From assembly GCF_022539505.1 (NCBI RefSeq), contig NC_061508.1, forward strand, positions 60,893,754 to 60,957,753: a DNA stretch of 64,000 nucleotides. Direction: 5' to 3'. Under the pieces are notes generated by a model, which searched no databases, was not told where the DNA came from, and was given only the letters and a program-made list of their open reading frames with translations. The position numbers and the translations under genes were made by a program. Position 1 is the stretch's first letter; every line of letters starts with the position of its first letter. The stretch comes from Lolium rigidum. Lineage: Eukaryota; Streptophyta; Magnoliopsida; Poales; Poaceae. Positions 34,073-46,380 of the stretch are shown here, piece by piece.

Positions 34073-34080
34073 TCACAGAC

Positions 34081-34237
34081 AGTCCTCCCGGCCTCCCAGT
34101 AGATCAAGTGTTGTGTATCCCATCAGTTTGATGACCAAACATTAGTTCAGAAAGAGGTCTTGCGAGAAATGAGTCACCGACTTATAGGACGCTTCAAAAT
34201 ATGTATTGTTAATCCAGCTTGCACAGTGTAGTTCGAC
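34081..34237. other. Short host stretch between two insertions
   Basis: Continues after the copia element at 52545 (target GTTCC). Nothing coding recognised. Confidence 0.4.
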
Positions 34238-34242
34238 GTTCC

Positions 34243-34372
34243 TGATAGGAATAGATAGCTTGTATTACCAGAGTGCCAAAGGCCACAATATATAGTACAT
34301 GTACAGGCGCAAATATGCAGGAAGCCTCCTAACATATGGAGAAACTACAATATACATATATATACTCTAACA
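34243..34372 (-). repeat. Copia 3' LTR, 130 bp
   Basis: Starts TGATAGGAATAGATAGCTTG and ends CTCTAACA on the plus strand. A run of 12 C at about 34380-34391 is the polypurine tract read on the minus strand. Confidence 0.92.
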
Positions 34373-34397
34373 CATCCCGTCCCCCCCCCCCGCAAAC

Positions 34398-37389
34398 TCA
34401 TGGTGGATCCACAACACTGAGTTTGGAGAGTAAGAAGTCCATAGGAGTATCAACCGTGCGCTCATCCCCAAGAGCAGCACGAGAAAGAAGATTCTGAATG
34501 TACTTTTCCTGAGAGATAGAAAAGTCATCAGAAGTGGAAGAAACCTCAATCCCAAGAAAATATTGAAGAGGACCAAGATCAGTCATAAGAAACTGATCAC
34601 GAAGACGAGCCTTGACAAAGGCAATATACTCAGGATCATCACCAGTAATAATCATATCATCAACATAGAGAAGAAGAAGAGCGCGTCCACGAGGAGAAGT
34701 GTGAACGAAAAGTGTTGGATCATGGAAACTAGGAGAGAAACCAGCAGCAGTCACCACAGAGGCCGTGCTCCTGCTGAAAGCCACGAGCCACAAGACGCGC
34801 TTTATAGCGCTCAAGATATCCATCAGAGCGAGTCTTAATTTTATAGACCCACTTACACGTGATGGGACGAACACCAGAAGGGGGAGAAACAAGATCCCAG
34901 GTGCCAGTGCGCTCAAGCGCAGCGATCTCCTCAGCCATGGCAAGCTGCCATTCAGGATGACGCTCGGCATCCCGATACGAAGTCGGCTCGGAGGCGACAG
35001 AGAGACCATACTGACTAGGAGAGTAACGGTCTGGAGCACGACGCTGACGAACAGGCCGTGAAGAGGGAAGCTCATCAGCGGAAGACGACTCGTCAGAAGA
35101 GGAGGAAGAAGGAACAATATCGGAAGAATCCGAAGCCGGAGAACGAGGAGTACTAGGGGAACTGGACGGAGGAGAGGATGGCGCTGAAGTCGAAGGGAGC
35201 GCATCAGAACTAGGAGGGGAGGAGAAGGGACAGCATGGGGTGCATCCGTAAAAAGAAGAAAAGAGATATCATCCACTGGGTAAGTACCCGAGGTGGGGCG
35301 AGGATAGAAGGGACGCGTCTCATCAAACGTGACGTCACGAGAGATGCGCATCCGACGACCAACAGGGTCCCAACAACGATAGCCCTTATGCTCATCACTG
35401 TATCCGAGAAAAACACACTCAACAGACTGAGCGGTCAGTTTGGTGCGTTCGCGAGGAGGGAGAAGAACATAGCAAACGCAACCAAATAAACGAAGAGTCG
35501 AGTAATCTGGAGAGCGACCAGAAAGACGCTCGAGAGGAATGCCACCTTGAAGGGCAGCAGAAGGCTGAATGTTAATGAGGTAAGTCGATGTAGCGACAGC
35601 CTCAGCCCAGAAATGCGGCGGAATAGAGGAAGCAATCATGATAGCACGGGTAGTCTCAAGAATATGACGATGCTTACGCTCGGCGACACCATTTTGAGCA
35701 TGGGCGCCGGGACACGAGAACTGGGCAAGGGTGCCCTGCTCAGCAAGAACACCACGCAGGTGCTGGGAGATATACTCTCCTGCAGAATCAGCACGAAACA
35801 CACGAATAGGCGTGGAATACTGAGTACGAACCATGGCTGCAAAACGCTGATAAATAGAGAGCACCTCACTGCGAGAGCGCATAAGAAACAACCAGGTGTA
35901 CCGCGAAAAATCATCAATAAACAAAATATAGTATCGATGACCCCCTTTCGAAGGAAAGGAGCCGGACCCCAAACATCCGAATGAACTAAATCAAAAGGTC
36001 GCTGAGATACAGACGCACTAGTAGGATAGGGAAGCTGAATCTGTTTGCCTAACCTACAACCCTGACACGAATGCAAAGACACATCTCCTGAGACAGACTC
36101 CAGAAGTCCACTACGAACTAATGACGATAAACGGGAGCCACAGAGGTGACCCAGCCGATGATGCCACTGCTGAAAAGATCCAGTGACAGAAGCAGCAACC
36201 GCAGGAGAACTGACAGATGAAGTGTCAGCAGAAGGAATGCGAAGCCAGTCTAACTCCTAGAGCCCCGGGGACTCAAGGCTGCGAGGGCCAGCTCCAACTA
36301 GGGCCTGTGTACGGCGGTCCTGAACAGCACAAGAATCAGCGTCAAGTATGACGCGACAACCATAATCAGTAAACTGACTAGCAGAAAACAGGTTCATCTT
36401 AAGGCTAGGAACATGAGAAACATCAGGAACAGAGAAAAAGGAAGTAGAAAGGGTGCCTCGACTGGAAACAGGAAGAGAGGTACCATCAGCCGTGATAACA
36501 CGAACAGGAGAAACAAGAGAGCGAAGAGCAGAAAGAATAGAAGACGCAGAGGTCATATGAAAAGAAGCTCCGGAATCCAGATACCACGGGGATGACGTGC
36601 ACCGTGTGGAAGGTGGTGGTCGCGCGGTGCCGAAGAGCCGGGCACGGAACCAGCGAGCTTCTCGTCGAGGAAGAGCATGTACCAGCCGAGCAGACCACGA
36701 AGACCACGGATAATGTCCTGATCGGATAGCGCAACAGCGAGAAGATCTCGAAGAACCAGGCCGACGATGAGTATGTCTGTGGCGGACGTAAGCTGGGATC
36801 CCTGCGCGACAAGTAGAGATAGTGTGGCCAGTCCTGCCACAGTAGGTGCAAGGAAGTGATGTCGAACCACGAGGCTGCTGGGGCTGACGCTGGCCCTGGA
36901 ATGGAGGAGTAGGGAGTATCGGCTGTGCCGGAGACCGCAACGAAGCCGGCGGAATAGGAGGTCCACGAGCAGACGGCACAGGAGGGCCACGAGCAGCAAG
37001 AACAGAGGGAACCTCAAGAAGACCAGCACCACGAAGACGACTCTCCTCAGCACGAAGCTCAGCAAGTACCTCGGAGAGTGGAACACGACCACGGGCAAGC
37101 AGCCGGGCACGGCGCGGCTCAAACTCCTTGCGGAGCCGCGACAAGAACTCAAAAACGCGCCGAAACTCCGGATGCGCGCGCACGGTCAGACAACAGGGAC
37201 AGGTGGCACACACAGCTGTACGGAGAGAATCAAGCTGACGCCAAATAGCAGCACTCTGAGTGTAGAACTCATCAATAGTAGAATCACCCTGCTGAAGGGC
37301 ATGCTCCTGGCGGACCACAGATAGGTAAAGAGCATCTCCAAACGGCTGATAGCGCTGACGAAGAAAAGCCCACTGAGCAGCAGCGGTGG
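34398..37389 (-). pseudogene. Copia gag (C-part), protease, integrase and RT remnants
   Basis: From 37389 down: a gag block FLRQRYQPFGDALYLSVVRQ; a single zinc knuckle CTYCGRTGHTISTC; after a frameshift, a protease region with YLDSGASFHMTSAS; a TAG stop near 36256; the integrase zinc region HRLGHLCGSRLSSL and HSCQGCRLGKQ; the integrase core with [21 protein letters not shown] and [12 protein letters not shown]; then RT pieces WKWVYKIK-like ([20 protein letters not shown]) and [14 protein letters not shown]. Frameshifts lie near 36800, 35945 and 35200. After GFQQEHG the frame jumps to [13 protein letters not shown], so the RT middle is deleted. After RTVDTPMDF it jumps to [10 protein letters not shown] and the stop at 34400-34398, so RNase H is deleted too. 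Confidence 0.88.
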
Positions 37390-37394
37390 GAAGA

Positions 37395-38652
37395 TGTAAT
37401 GTCCCAGGTTTAGAGACGATCGAGGGGTAGATTTTAGAAAGGGATGTGCATTTCATAGTAAATTCTGGGGAAATTTCGCGCTTTTAAACAAAAATGCATC
37501 GAAGGGGGACAAGTTTCTCTCTCGACACCTTACAGGGTTAGGGCTTCGAGAGTGCGACAAACTTGCTTCTCACTTCACTAGTTTAGGGTTTTGAGAAGAG
37601 AGGGGAGAGTTTACTTGATTGAATTCTAAATGTTATGACATGGTTGAATTCAAGCCAAGGTTGAATTTGAATTTCAAATTCAAACATTAAATAATTACTT
37701 TAAGTAATTCAATTGAGGAAATTCATTAAGTAAATAATCAATAATAAACAAGATGAACAATTATAATAAAGTAAAGCTCATTAGAGAAAACTTTGAGCTT
37801 TATTGATCATCACACAAATTACAATGTCATTAAAATATCCATAAGTGAAATAAAAGAATAATACAACACATTACATAAATGGGCAGAATAGAAGAAAGAA
37901 AAATAAAGAAAAATTACAAGTTAATGATCCTAGTCTAAATTCTACAAGATCATCTTCATTTGATCTTGAACTTGATGAATTCCAAGTCCATTTTTGAGCC
38001 ATTGTTGATCCCTGCACACAAACACAAAGAAAGAAAATCAAGTGTTATGCCAAGTGGCATAGCCACTTGGCAGATTCACAAAGAAATTGAATTGGAGAGG
38101 ATATGCACATGGATCTGCCGAGCTGATCCATCTCCAAGTCCTGGTACACCACACCGAGGCTACACACACACACGAGCAGCTCACGGTACATGTGTGCATG
38201 CTCAACACCAAGGCATGGGGTGTGCATGCATCACGGCACACACACACACCGGCGAGTGAGTCACAAGCTGAACCAGACCAAGCTGTCGACCAGGGGGAGA
38301 AGAGGCCAGCCATATATATACCTCTTCAACAGTGAACCCTAGCCATTCCATCGGCAGCATCTCCAAAGGGTAAGAACACCAAGAACAGGAAGAACAGCCA
38401 GAGCTGTTCAACCTGTCTCAGATCACCACTGAACCAAACCAAGATTCACAAGCTTGCAAACAGGAGAAGGGCAGGCAAATCAAAACCACCAGAAGCAATC
38501 CTCTACACCAACAACTCATTCTAGGAGCTGGAGTGAGGTATAAACCAAATCAACCTGAGCAAAACCAAGTTTTGCTCATATATAAGCATGCTATGCATCA
38601 CAGGAGCAAAGATGGGTAGGAAACCCAGATTGTATCATCATTTGGCTATCCA
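37395..38652 (+). repeat. Gypsy 5' LTR, visible part
   Basis: Aligns with 46345-47610 at high identity and stops at the N gap, so about 3.8 kb of LTR is unseen. Confidence 0.9.
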
Positions 38653-38752
38653 NNNNNNNNNNNNNNNNNNNNNNNNNNNNNNNNNNNNNNNNNNNNNNNN
38701 NNNNNNNNNNNNNNNNNNNNNNNNNNNNNNNNNNNNNNNNNNNNNNNNNNNN
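38653..38752. other. Assembly gap (100 N)
   Basis: It hides the end of the 5' LTR, the primer site and the gag start of the gypsy element. The CACTA terminus begins at the first base after it. Confidence 1.
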
Positions 38753-39157
38753 CACTAGTAGGAAAACCCTTATAGGCGAAGCTTAGTTCCGTGGCGCACC
38801 GTTTTGAGTGCGCCACGTAAACTTATTTTGTGGCGCACGAAGCTCGGTGCGCTCACGTAAATAGCTTAATTTTGTGGCGCACTACTAAACCGTGCGCCAC
38901 AAAAACTTGGTGGGCCCCACACCCTGTCACCCCCAACCATTGGTTTTACAATTTCTACGGCGCACAAACCTCGGTGCGCCTACGTAAATTACTTCTTCGT
39001 GGCGCACGGCGACGGTGCGCCACAAAATAATGTTTTCTCGTGGCGCACTTGTCTCGGTGCGCCACAGAAATAACGTGTCCTATATCAAGGCCGTACCCCT
39101 CCCTCGCCACGAAGTTCCTCTCCCTCTCTCCCCTCTCTCCCCGCGCCGCCGCCTTCC

Positions 39158-39400
39158 ATGGCGAGCGATGCCGTCGCCGCCGCCGCCGCCGCCGCCTTCC
39201 TCCGCGAGGGCCGGATGCCGCCACGCTCCACCCATCCCCGCCACCAGCAGCACAAGCCGCTGCGGCGTGGAGGAGGAGGGGCCGGCGCGGCGCCAAGGTG
39301 GAGGAGCCGCCGCCGCGTCAAGGTGGAAGAGCCGCCGCGACCTCCACCCCTCGCCGTCGTCGTCGGTGAGCTCCTCCACAACCGTCCAAATCGTCGGTAA
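39158..39400 (+). pseudogene. GC-rich, exon-like frame inside the CACTA element
   Basis: MASDAVAAAAAAAFLREG opens an 80-codon frame with Arg/Pro-rich low complexity, ending near a splice-donor-like GGTAAGC. I recognise no domain. It may be the first exon of a lost CACTA gene or a captured scrap. Confidence 0.3.
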
Positions 39401-39479
39401 GCTCCCTCCCCTCCTCCCTCTTTCCTTCCCCGCGCGAGCACAACGTGCTCGACGAAATGCTCGCTCGGTTGGCTCTGGA

Positions 39480-39800
39480 TGCATTGCTGCTAGTGATGCT
39501 TAGCTCGTTAATCTTGATGCTACTGGTTCATTTGTTGGCTCTGGATGCATTGCTCGCTAGTGATGCATTGCTACTCGGTTGGTTCATTTGATGCTACTGG
39601 TTCATTTGTTGTGCTCTAGTGAGGTTAACTCGTTAATCTTGATGGCTTATTACTACTCGGTTCATTTGTTGTGCTCAAGTGAGGTTAACTCGTTAACAAT
39701 TTTCTTGATGGGTTCATAGGAATTTGATGCTACCGTTCATTTAAATGCTTGTTGTGCTCAGGTGAGGTTAACTCGGTTCATAGGAATTTAAATGCATGAA
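39480..39800. repeat. Irregular repeats of GGTTCATTTGTTG / GAGGTTAACTCG
   Basis: Several imperfect copies of GCTACTGGTTCATTTGTTG, CTCTGGATGCATTGCT and AGTGAGGTTAACTCGTTAA occur without a fixed period. Confidence 0.6.
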
Positions 39801-41211
39801 ATGCTACTCGGTGGGCTTGTATACATACATATTTATAGTTGCTCTTGGTTGGCCCGGGATTAGTTTTCCGGACCCCAAGTAATTCTCTCGTTGGGATTAG
39901 TTTTCCGGACCCCAAGTTTTTTGGACCCCCGATGATTTACTTGATGGATTCTTGTGAGCTTATGGTATGCTTATAATGCTCGATTAGTGGGGATGCTTAC
40001 TCGGATCATGTGCATATAGTTCATATAGTTCCCTAAAAATAAAGAATGCTCCCTGGCCGTAAGCTTGATGTCTTAGCTCAGCCAATGATGCAAAGGCTGA
40101 GGCAAAAACTTGGATAAGAACATATACTAAAATGTGTGATTTAAATGGAATGCTTATGATGGTTACTACCAAGTGATGAATAATCCCTTATGGTACCCCA
40201 GACTTTGTTTTGAACTCAACCGAGTAATGATAAATTTCTATTTCTTGTGTTGGCTTTGATGAAAATAGAGATATCCACAGTAGGGGATCATGTAAATGAA
40301 TGCCACCGTGGTATCCTTTGAAGAAAAAGGACTGCTTCGATGGTTTTAAAAGGCTAGGTGGTGCTAGGTGATTCAGCTTGGCTACCAAGACTTGTCTCAT
40401 CCGGTTAGCTGGGATATGCTATGTGTTGTTGCTTGTTTAGGCATATCTATCACTTACTGGATTTACTCGGTTCTTGATTGGCCTCTCTTATGCCGCATCA
40501 CTTGGTCTATATACCAAGTGATGAATAATCCCTTTGGAGCATCTCGCTCCATGCATGCTATGTGTGTTTGAGCATCTTGACTTATGTCCCTATGATAATG
40601 GATCATCAAATGTTTCCCTTTGTCCCTGGTTGCCTCCTTAATTGATGCCTTATGATCCAAATGATCCAAGTCCCTTGCATGATCCCATTTGTCCCTAATG
40701 TTGCTTAATTAAGATGAATAAATTCCCTCTAATCACCATTTGGAGATCAAGACTAGTTCTTGATATCCATTAGTTACTGTCAACACATGTGTTTGCATGT
40801 GTGTGTGAGCTGCTTGTAGTGTCACTTGACTATTCAAGTTTCAATGTTGGTTACTTTTCCTCTAGTGCAAGAAATGGTTGAGCAGATGTTTATCCACTCG
40901 TTGGCCTTTATTCTTGGGTAGCTCAAAGTGTCATGCACTTACTCGGATCATCAAATGTTTCCCTTAATTTGTCCCTGGTTGCCTCCTTAATTGATGCCTT
41001 ATGATCCAAATTACTATATTATTGGATTGAGTGATATGGCTACTGCTTGTTTGCTCTCCAAATGCTATATATGTCTTTGCATCAAGGACTCGTTCACTGG
41101 ACAGCGAGGGACTGGCGTGGTTCTGCGCCAGAGATGCAGATCGGCGTTGTTGTGTCGTCAAGCACCCGTTGACGGAACGCTGACCTTGGGAAAGGGGGCC
41201 CTTCCGCAAAG

Positions 41212-42070
41212 TATTTGTGTTGACCAACAATGTATGAGGCACATATTCTATTTTGTCATTCCATTTGCTTTGAGATTTTCAAAATGCCGATGATTAAAAT
41301 GTTTGGTCACCGTACACTCGGGGTGGCGTAAGTGAGCTCTGTAAGATAGCACAAATATCAATCTCTTGTGCATCCTACCTGGCCTCGCTTACGCCATCCC
41401 TAGATGTTAATATTTGTGTTGACCAACAATGTATGAGGCACTTATTCCATTTTGTCATTCCATTTGCTTTGAGATTTTCAAAATGCCGATGATTAAAATG
41501 CTTGGTCACCAGTACACTCGTGGGCGGTGTTAGTGAGCCTCGTGTGATTGCACAAATATCAATCTCTTGTGCATCCTACCCGGCTTCGCTAACTCCGTCC
41601 CGGAATGTTAATATTTGTTTCGACCAACAAAGTATGAGGCCCTTGTCATTCCATTTGCTTTGGTATTTTCAAAATGCCGATGATTAAAATGTTGGTCACC
41701 GTACACTTGGGGGTGGCGTCAGTGAGCCCGGTAAGATAGCACAAATATCAATCTCTTGTGCATCGGACTTGGTCTCACCGACGCCATCCCTAAATGTTAA
41801 TATTTGTGTTGACCAACAATGTATGAGGCACTTATTCCATTTTGTCATTCCATTTGCTTTGACATTTTCAAAATGCCGATGATTAAAATGTTTGGTCACC
41901 GTACACTCGGGGCGGCGTAAGTGAGCTCTGGTAAGATAGCACAAATATCAATCTCTTGTGCATCGGACTTGGTCTCACTTACACCGTCCCCGAATGTTAA
42001 TATTTGTGTTGACCAACAATGTATGAGGCATTTATTCCATTTCTCTTGTGCATCGGATACTTGTTGGTCT
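41212..42070 (+). repeat. About 200-bp tandem repeat, four to five copies
   Basis: TATTTGTGTTGACCAACAAT starts units at 41212, 41411, 41612 (variant), 41801 and 42001 (spacings 199, 201, 189 and 200). Units share CAAAATGCCGATGATTAAAA and GCACAAATATCAATCTCTTG. Confidence 0.92.
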
Positions 42071-42654
42071 CACTTTCTTCCATTTTCATCATAGTAGGAA
42101 CTGGATGGAAGGACCCCGATGCAAGCGAGCCTCGGTGGGTAGAGATGACGGAGCAAAGGAGGAACCGGATGAAGACTACTTTGTATCTCGAAATTGTGAA
42201 TTTTGTATGAATTAAGAGTTGTATGCAAAACATTTGACACTTGCCACTATATATGTATCTCGATCGGGCTCTAAGTAATGTGATGATGATGTCTATGTTA
42301 TATCTCGTGCAATGTACATGATATTTATATTATATCTGAATGTTGCCGTATATAACCCGTGTATCTCGTATTGTGTATCCGTATTGCTGTGTATAAACCG
42401 CATATGTGTAGCAAGCAGCACAAAATCGTGTATAATACAAGCAAATTCCGTGGCGCACTAAGAAGCAATTTCGTGGCGCACGCTTTTCAGTGGCGCACCT
42501 AAGAACAAGTGCGCCACGTAAACCTTATTTCCGTGGCGCACGACCAGGTGCGCCACAGAAAGCTTATTTTTGTGGCGACGTTTCTGTGGCGCACCACCCG
42601 TGCGCCACAGAATCAAATTTTCGTGCGCCACTGATAAGGCTTTTCCTACTAGTG

Positions 42655-45600
42655 AACAACAACAACAACAACAGCAACTACTATGGTAGTAGGAAGAATC
42701 AGGCATTCCAGACTGCAAATCAAAGCGTTTGCAGGAGTTGTGGACTCACAGGGCATTTTGCCAGGGATTGCAAGAAACCAAGGATTATATGCTTTGGTTG
42801 TCGCCAGGAGGGGCACATGCTGAAAGACTGCCCCAAGAAGAATAGTGGAGGAGGTCAATCTGGAGGAGGAGGAAATCGAGGAAACACCGGAGGGAGCTGG
42901 AAGAATAAGAAGCCCTTCGGCAAGCTGAACTGTACCAGTCTGGAGGAGGTGGTCAACTCTGACCAGGCGGTGATAGGTACGCTCCAGATACTCACTCATC
43001 CTGGCAAAGTACTTTTTGATACCGGTGCAACTACATCATTCATTTCTCAACAATTCATCATCAAACATGGGATTAGTTGCACTAAGTTAGATACACCCAT
43101 AACCATACTTTCTGCGGGGGGAACGATAGTAGTAACCCATGTCAAACAAAAACAAGTCATTATGATCAATAAGTGCGCGTTTGACGCGGACCTGTTCATT
43201 TTACCGATGAAGGACATTGATGTCATTCTTGGTATGAACTGGTTAGAAGCTAATGGAGCATTGATCGACTGTGTAAACAAGACGGTGTCTTTGAAAAGCC
43301 CCGATGGAAGTAGAATGATCTACCAAGGAGACAAACACACACAGATTGAAGTTGAACTACAGCTGAATAGCATGAAGGAGGTGAAGATAGAAGATATACC
43401 TGTAGTAAATGAATTCCAGGATGTGTTTCCTGCGGAATTACCTGGTATGCCACCAGATAGGGAGATAGAATTCACTATCGACCTAATTCCAGGAACAGCT
43501 CCGATTGCTAAAGCACCATATAAAATGGGGCCTAAGGAATTGAAAGAACTGAAGGAGCAATTGGATGACTTGGAACAAAAGGGATTCATTCAAGAGAGTG
43601 TTTCACCATGGGGATCACCTGTGATCTTCGTGGATAAAAGAGATGGAGGAAGAAGGATGTGCGGAGACTACGTAAATCTCGAACAACGTCACAATCAAGA
43701 ACAAGTATCCACTTCCAAGAATACAAGATTTATTTGATCAAGTTAGAGGCGCGGGAGTCTTTTCCAAGATTGATCTAAGATCCGGTTATCACCAGATAAA
43801 GATCAAGAAGGAAGACGTTCCGAAAACAGCCTTTGTCTCAAGGTACGGACATCATGAATACCTTGTAGTACCTTTTGGATTAACCAATGCCCCAGCAATA
43901 TTCATGAATCTCATGAATAAGATCTTCATGCCATATCTAGACAAGTTTGTCATCGTATTCATCGATGATATCCTGATATATTCCAAGAACAAGGCGGAAC
44001 ATGCCGAACATTTGAGGTTAGTGTTGCAAACACTAAGGGAACATCAACTCTATGCCAAACTCAGCAAGTGTGAATTTTGGCTAGATCAAGTGGAATTTCT
44101 TGGTCATGTCATTAGCAAAGATGGAATCGCTGTCAACCCGAGCAAGGTAGCAGCAGTTCTAGAATGGGAAGCACCCAAGACTGTCAAGGAAATCCGAGGA
44201 TTCCTAGGAATGGCAGGATACTATCGGAGATTCATTGAAGGATTCTCTAAGATAGCAGGACCTATGACAAAGTTGCTAAGGAAGAACACACCATTCGTGT
44301 GGTCAGAGGAGTGTGAGAAGAGTTTTCAAACTCTGAAAGAGAAACTCACCACAGCACCGGTGTTAGCAGTTCCGGAAGTTGGCAAGGATTACACCGTGTA
44401 CTGTGACGCATCCAAACATGGATTGGGTTGTGTACTCATGCAAGATCGGAAAGTGATATCTTATGGATCGAGGCAACTCAGACCTCATGAAGTGAACTAT
44501 CCAACACATGACTTGGAATTAGCAGCTGTCGTTTTTGCACTCAAAACTTGGAGACATTTTCTCTATGGAGCTAAGTGTGAGCTCTATACAGATCATAAAA
44601 GCCTCAAATATTTCTTCACTCAGAAGGAACTCAACATGAGGCAGAAAAGATGGCTAGAATTGATTAAGGATTATGATCTGACAATCAATTACACACCAGG
44701 GAAGGCTAATGTTGTAGCAGACGCCCTGAGTAGAAAGAGTACCGGAGGAGTGGAACAAGAAATATCACCGGAGTTGAGGAAGGAAATAAGCCAAGCCCAA
44801 ATACAACTTTGGGAGAAGGAAGCCCATGAAGGATTATCGGCGTTGCAAGTAGCCGATGAGCTGAATGTCAACCTGAAGAATGAGATAATGATGGGTCAAC
44901 TGGACGATCCATTCATTGTAGAAGAGATGAGGAGAATAGATGAGGGAAGACCATCGAATTTCACCGAGGAGAATCTGGATCTTTGTGGTTCCAGAAGAGG
45001 ATTTGCGTTCCGGATATTGCTGAAATCAAGGAAGTAATACTCCGGGAAGCTCATCAAACACCATATTCCATACATCCGGGAAGTACAAAGATGTATATGG
45101 ATCTAAAGGAACTATTCTGGTGGAATAACATGAAGAGGGAGATAGCACAATATGTTGCAGAATGCCATACCTGCCAGCGAGTGAAGGCTGAACATCAGAG
45201 TCCGGCAGGAAAGTTACAACCTCTACCTATTCCAGAGTGGAAATGGGAGGAAATAGGGATGGATTTCATCACCGGACTACCCATGACTAATAAAAAGAAG
45301 GACATGATATGGGTAATCGTGGACCGGTTGACGAAAAGCGCCCACTTCTTAGCGGTAAATCAACAGGACAAAGGAGAGAAACTCATTGATCTTTACATCA
45401 AGGAGATCGTGAGTAAGCATGGAGTACCTAAGAAGATAGTATCGGATCGAGGATCCGTGTTCACATCAGCATTCTGGAAGCAACTTCACGAAGCTTTAGG
45501 ATCCAAGTTGGATTATAGTACCGCTTATCATCCACAAACCGGTGGACAAACCGAGAGAACCAATCAGATCTTAGAAGATATGCTTAGGGCTTGTGCCCTA

Positions 45601-46380
45601 GACTTCGGAGGATCATGGGAGGAACACTTACCACTAGCAGAGTTTTCATACAATAATAGCTATCAAAGCAGCATCAAGATGGCACCATTTGAAGCTCTCT
45701 ATGGAAGGAAGTGTAGATCACCGATATGTTGGTATGAAGCCGGAGCAAGCAAAGAGTTCAACCCTGATTATGTCAAGGAAAATCAACAAATAATTGACAT
45801 TATCGTAGACAGGCTTGAAGATAGCCCAAAGTCGGCAAAAGAGTTACGCAGATCGAAGAGGAGAACTTGGGAGCCACAAGTTGGAGACATGGTATATCTT
45901 AAGGTAAGCCCGATGAAAGGACTTCAGTAGATTCGGAGTAAAAGGAAAGTTAAGCCCTAGATACATAGGACCCTTCAAGATACCGAGTCGAATCGAGGTT
46001 TAGCCTTTGAATTGGATCTACCGGGAAGGTTAGCACAAGTTCACAATGTATTCCATGTGTCACAACTCAGAAAGTGTTTGAAGACCCCAGATGAACCAAT
46101 ATCACATGATGAGCTGGAATTACAACCAGACTTGACATATATCGAGAAGCCAGCCAAGATTCTCGAGGAAAGCTGGAAACAACTCAGAAATAAGGCGATC
46201 AAGTATTGCAAGATACAATGGAAGCATCATCCCGAGAGGGAAGCCACCTGGGAAAAGGAGGAAGACCTGAGGAAAACATACCCCGAACTGTTCAGGTATT
46301 ACAACCACAACTTCGGGACGAAGTTTTCTTTAAGGGGGAAAGGCTGTAATGTCCCAGGTTTAGAGACGATCGAGGGGTAG
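42655..46380 (+). pseudogene. Gypsy gag-pol polyprotein (chromovirus type)
   Basis: In order: two CCHC knuckles (CRSCGLTGHFARDC and CFGCRQEGHMLKDC); protease VLFDTGATTSFIS; RT with [34 protein letters not shown] and the catalytic FIDDILIYS; RNase H with [14 protein letters not shown] and [11 protein letters not shown]; integrase zinc region HPGSTKMYMDL...CHTCQRVK, then core GMDFITGLP, SDRGSVFTS and GGQTERTNQIL (D, D, E); and a tail KYCKIQWKHHPEREATWEKE like a chromodomain. It is broken by a 1-base insertion at 43681, a frameshift near 44985, a 1-base insertion giving a stop near 45928, and another frameshift near 46000. The last frame runs 36 bases into the 3' LTR and stops at 46378-46380. 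Confidence 0.92.
46331..46344 (+). other. Polypurine tract
   Basis: TAAGGGGGAAAGGC lies directly before the 3' LTR TGTAATG. Confidence 0.8.

Larger units (their letters stand above)
38753..42654. mobile_element. Non-autonomous CACTA element inserted in gypsy gag
   Basis: Left end CACTAGTAGGAAAACCCTTA; right end inverted CACTAGTAGGAAAAGCCTTA. Subterminal GTGGCGCACxxGTGCGCCAC repeats occur at both ends (38790-39075 and 42450-42640). The inner region starts with a GC-rich, gene-like leader (ATG 39158, alanine repeats, GTCGGTAAGC donor near 39394) followed by AT-rich and repetitive DNA. No TNP2 domain is visible. The right end falls in gag directly before an Asn-rich codon run. Confidence 0.88.

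Noticed and set aside
39015..39503. Five overlapping GC-rich frames
   Set aside because: All fall in the leader of a CACTA element; at most one exon-like frame (39158-39400) is worth noting.
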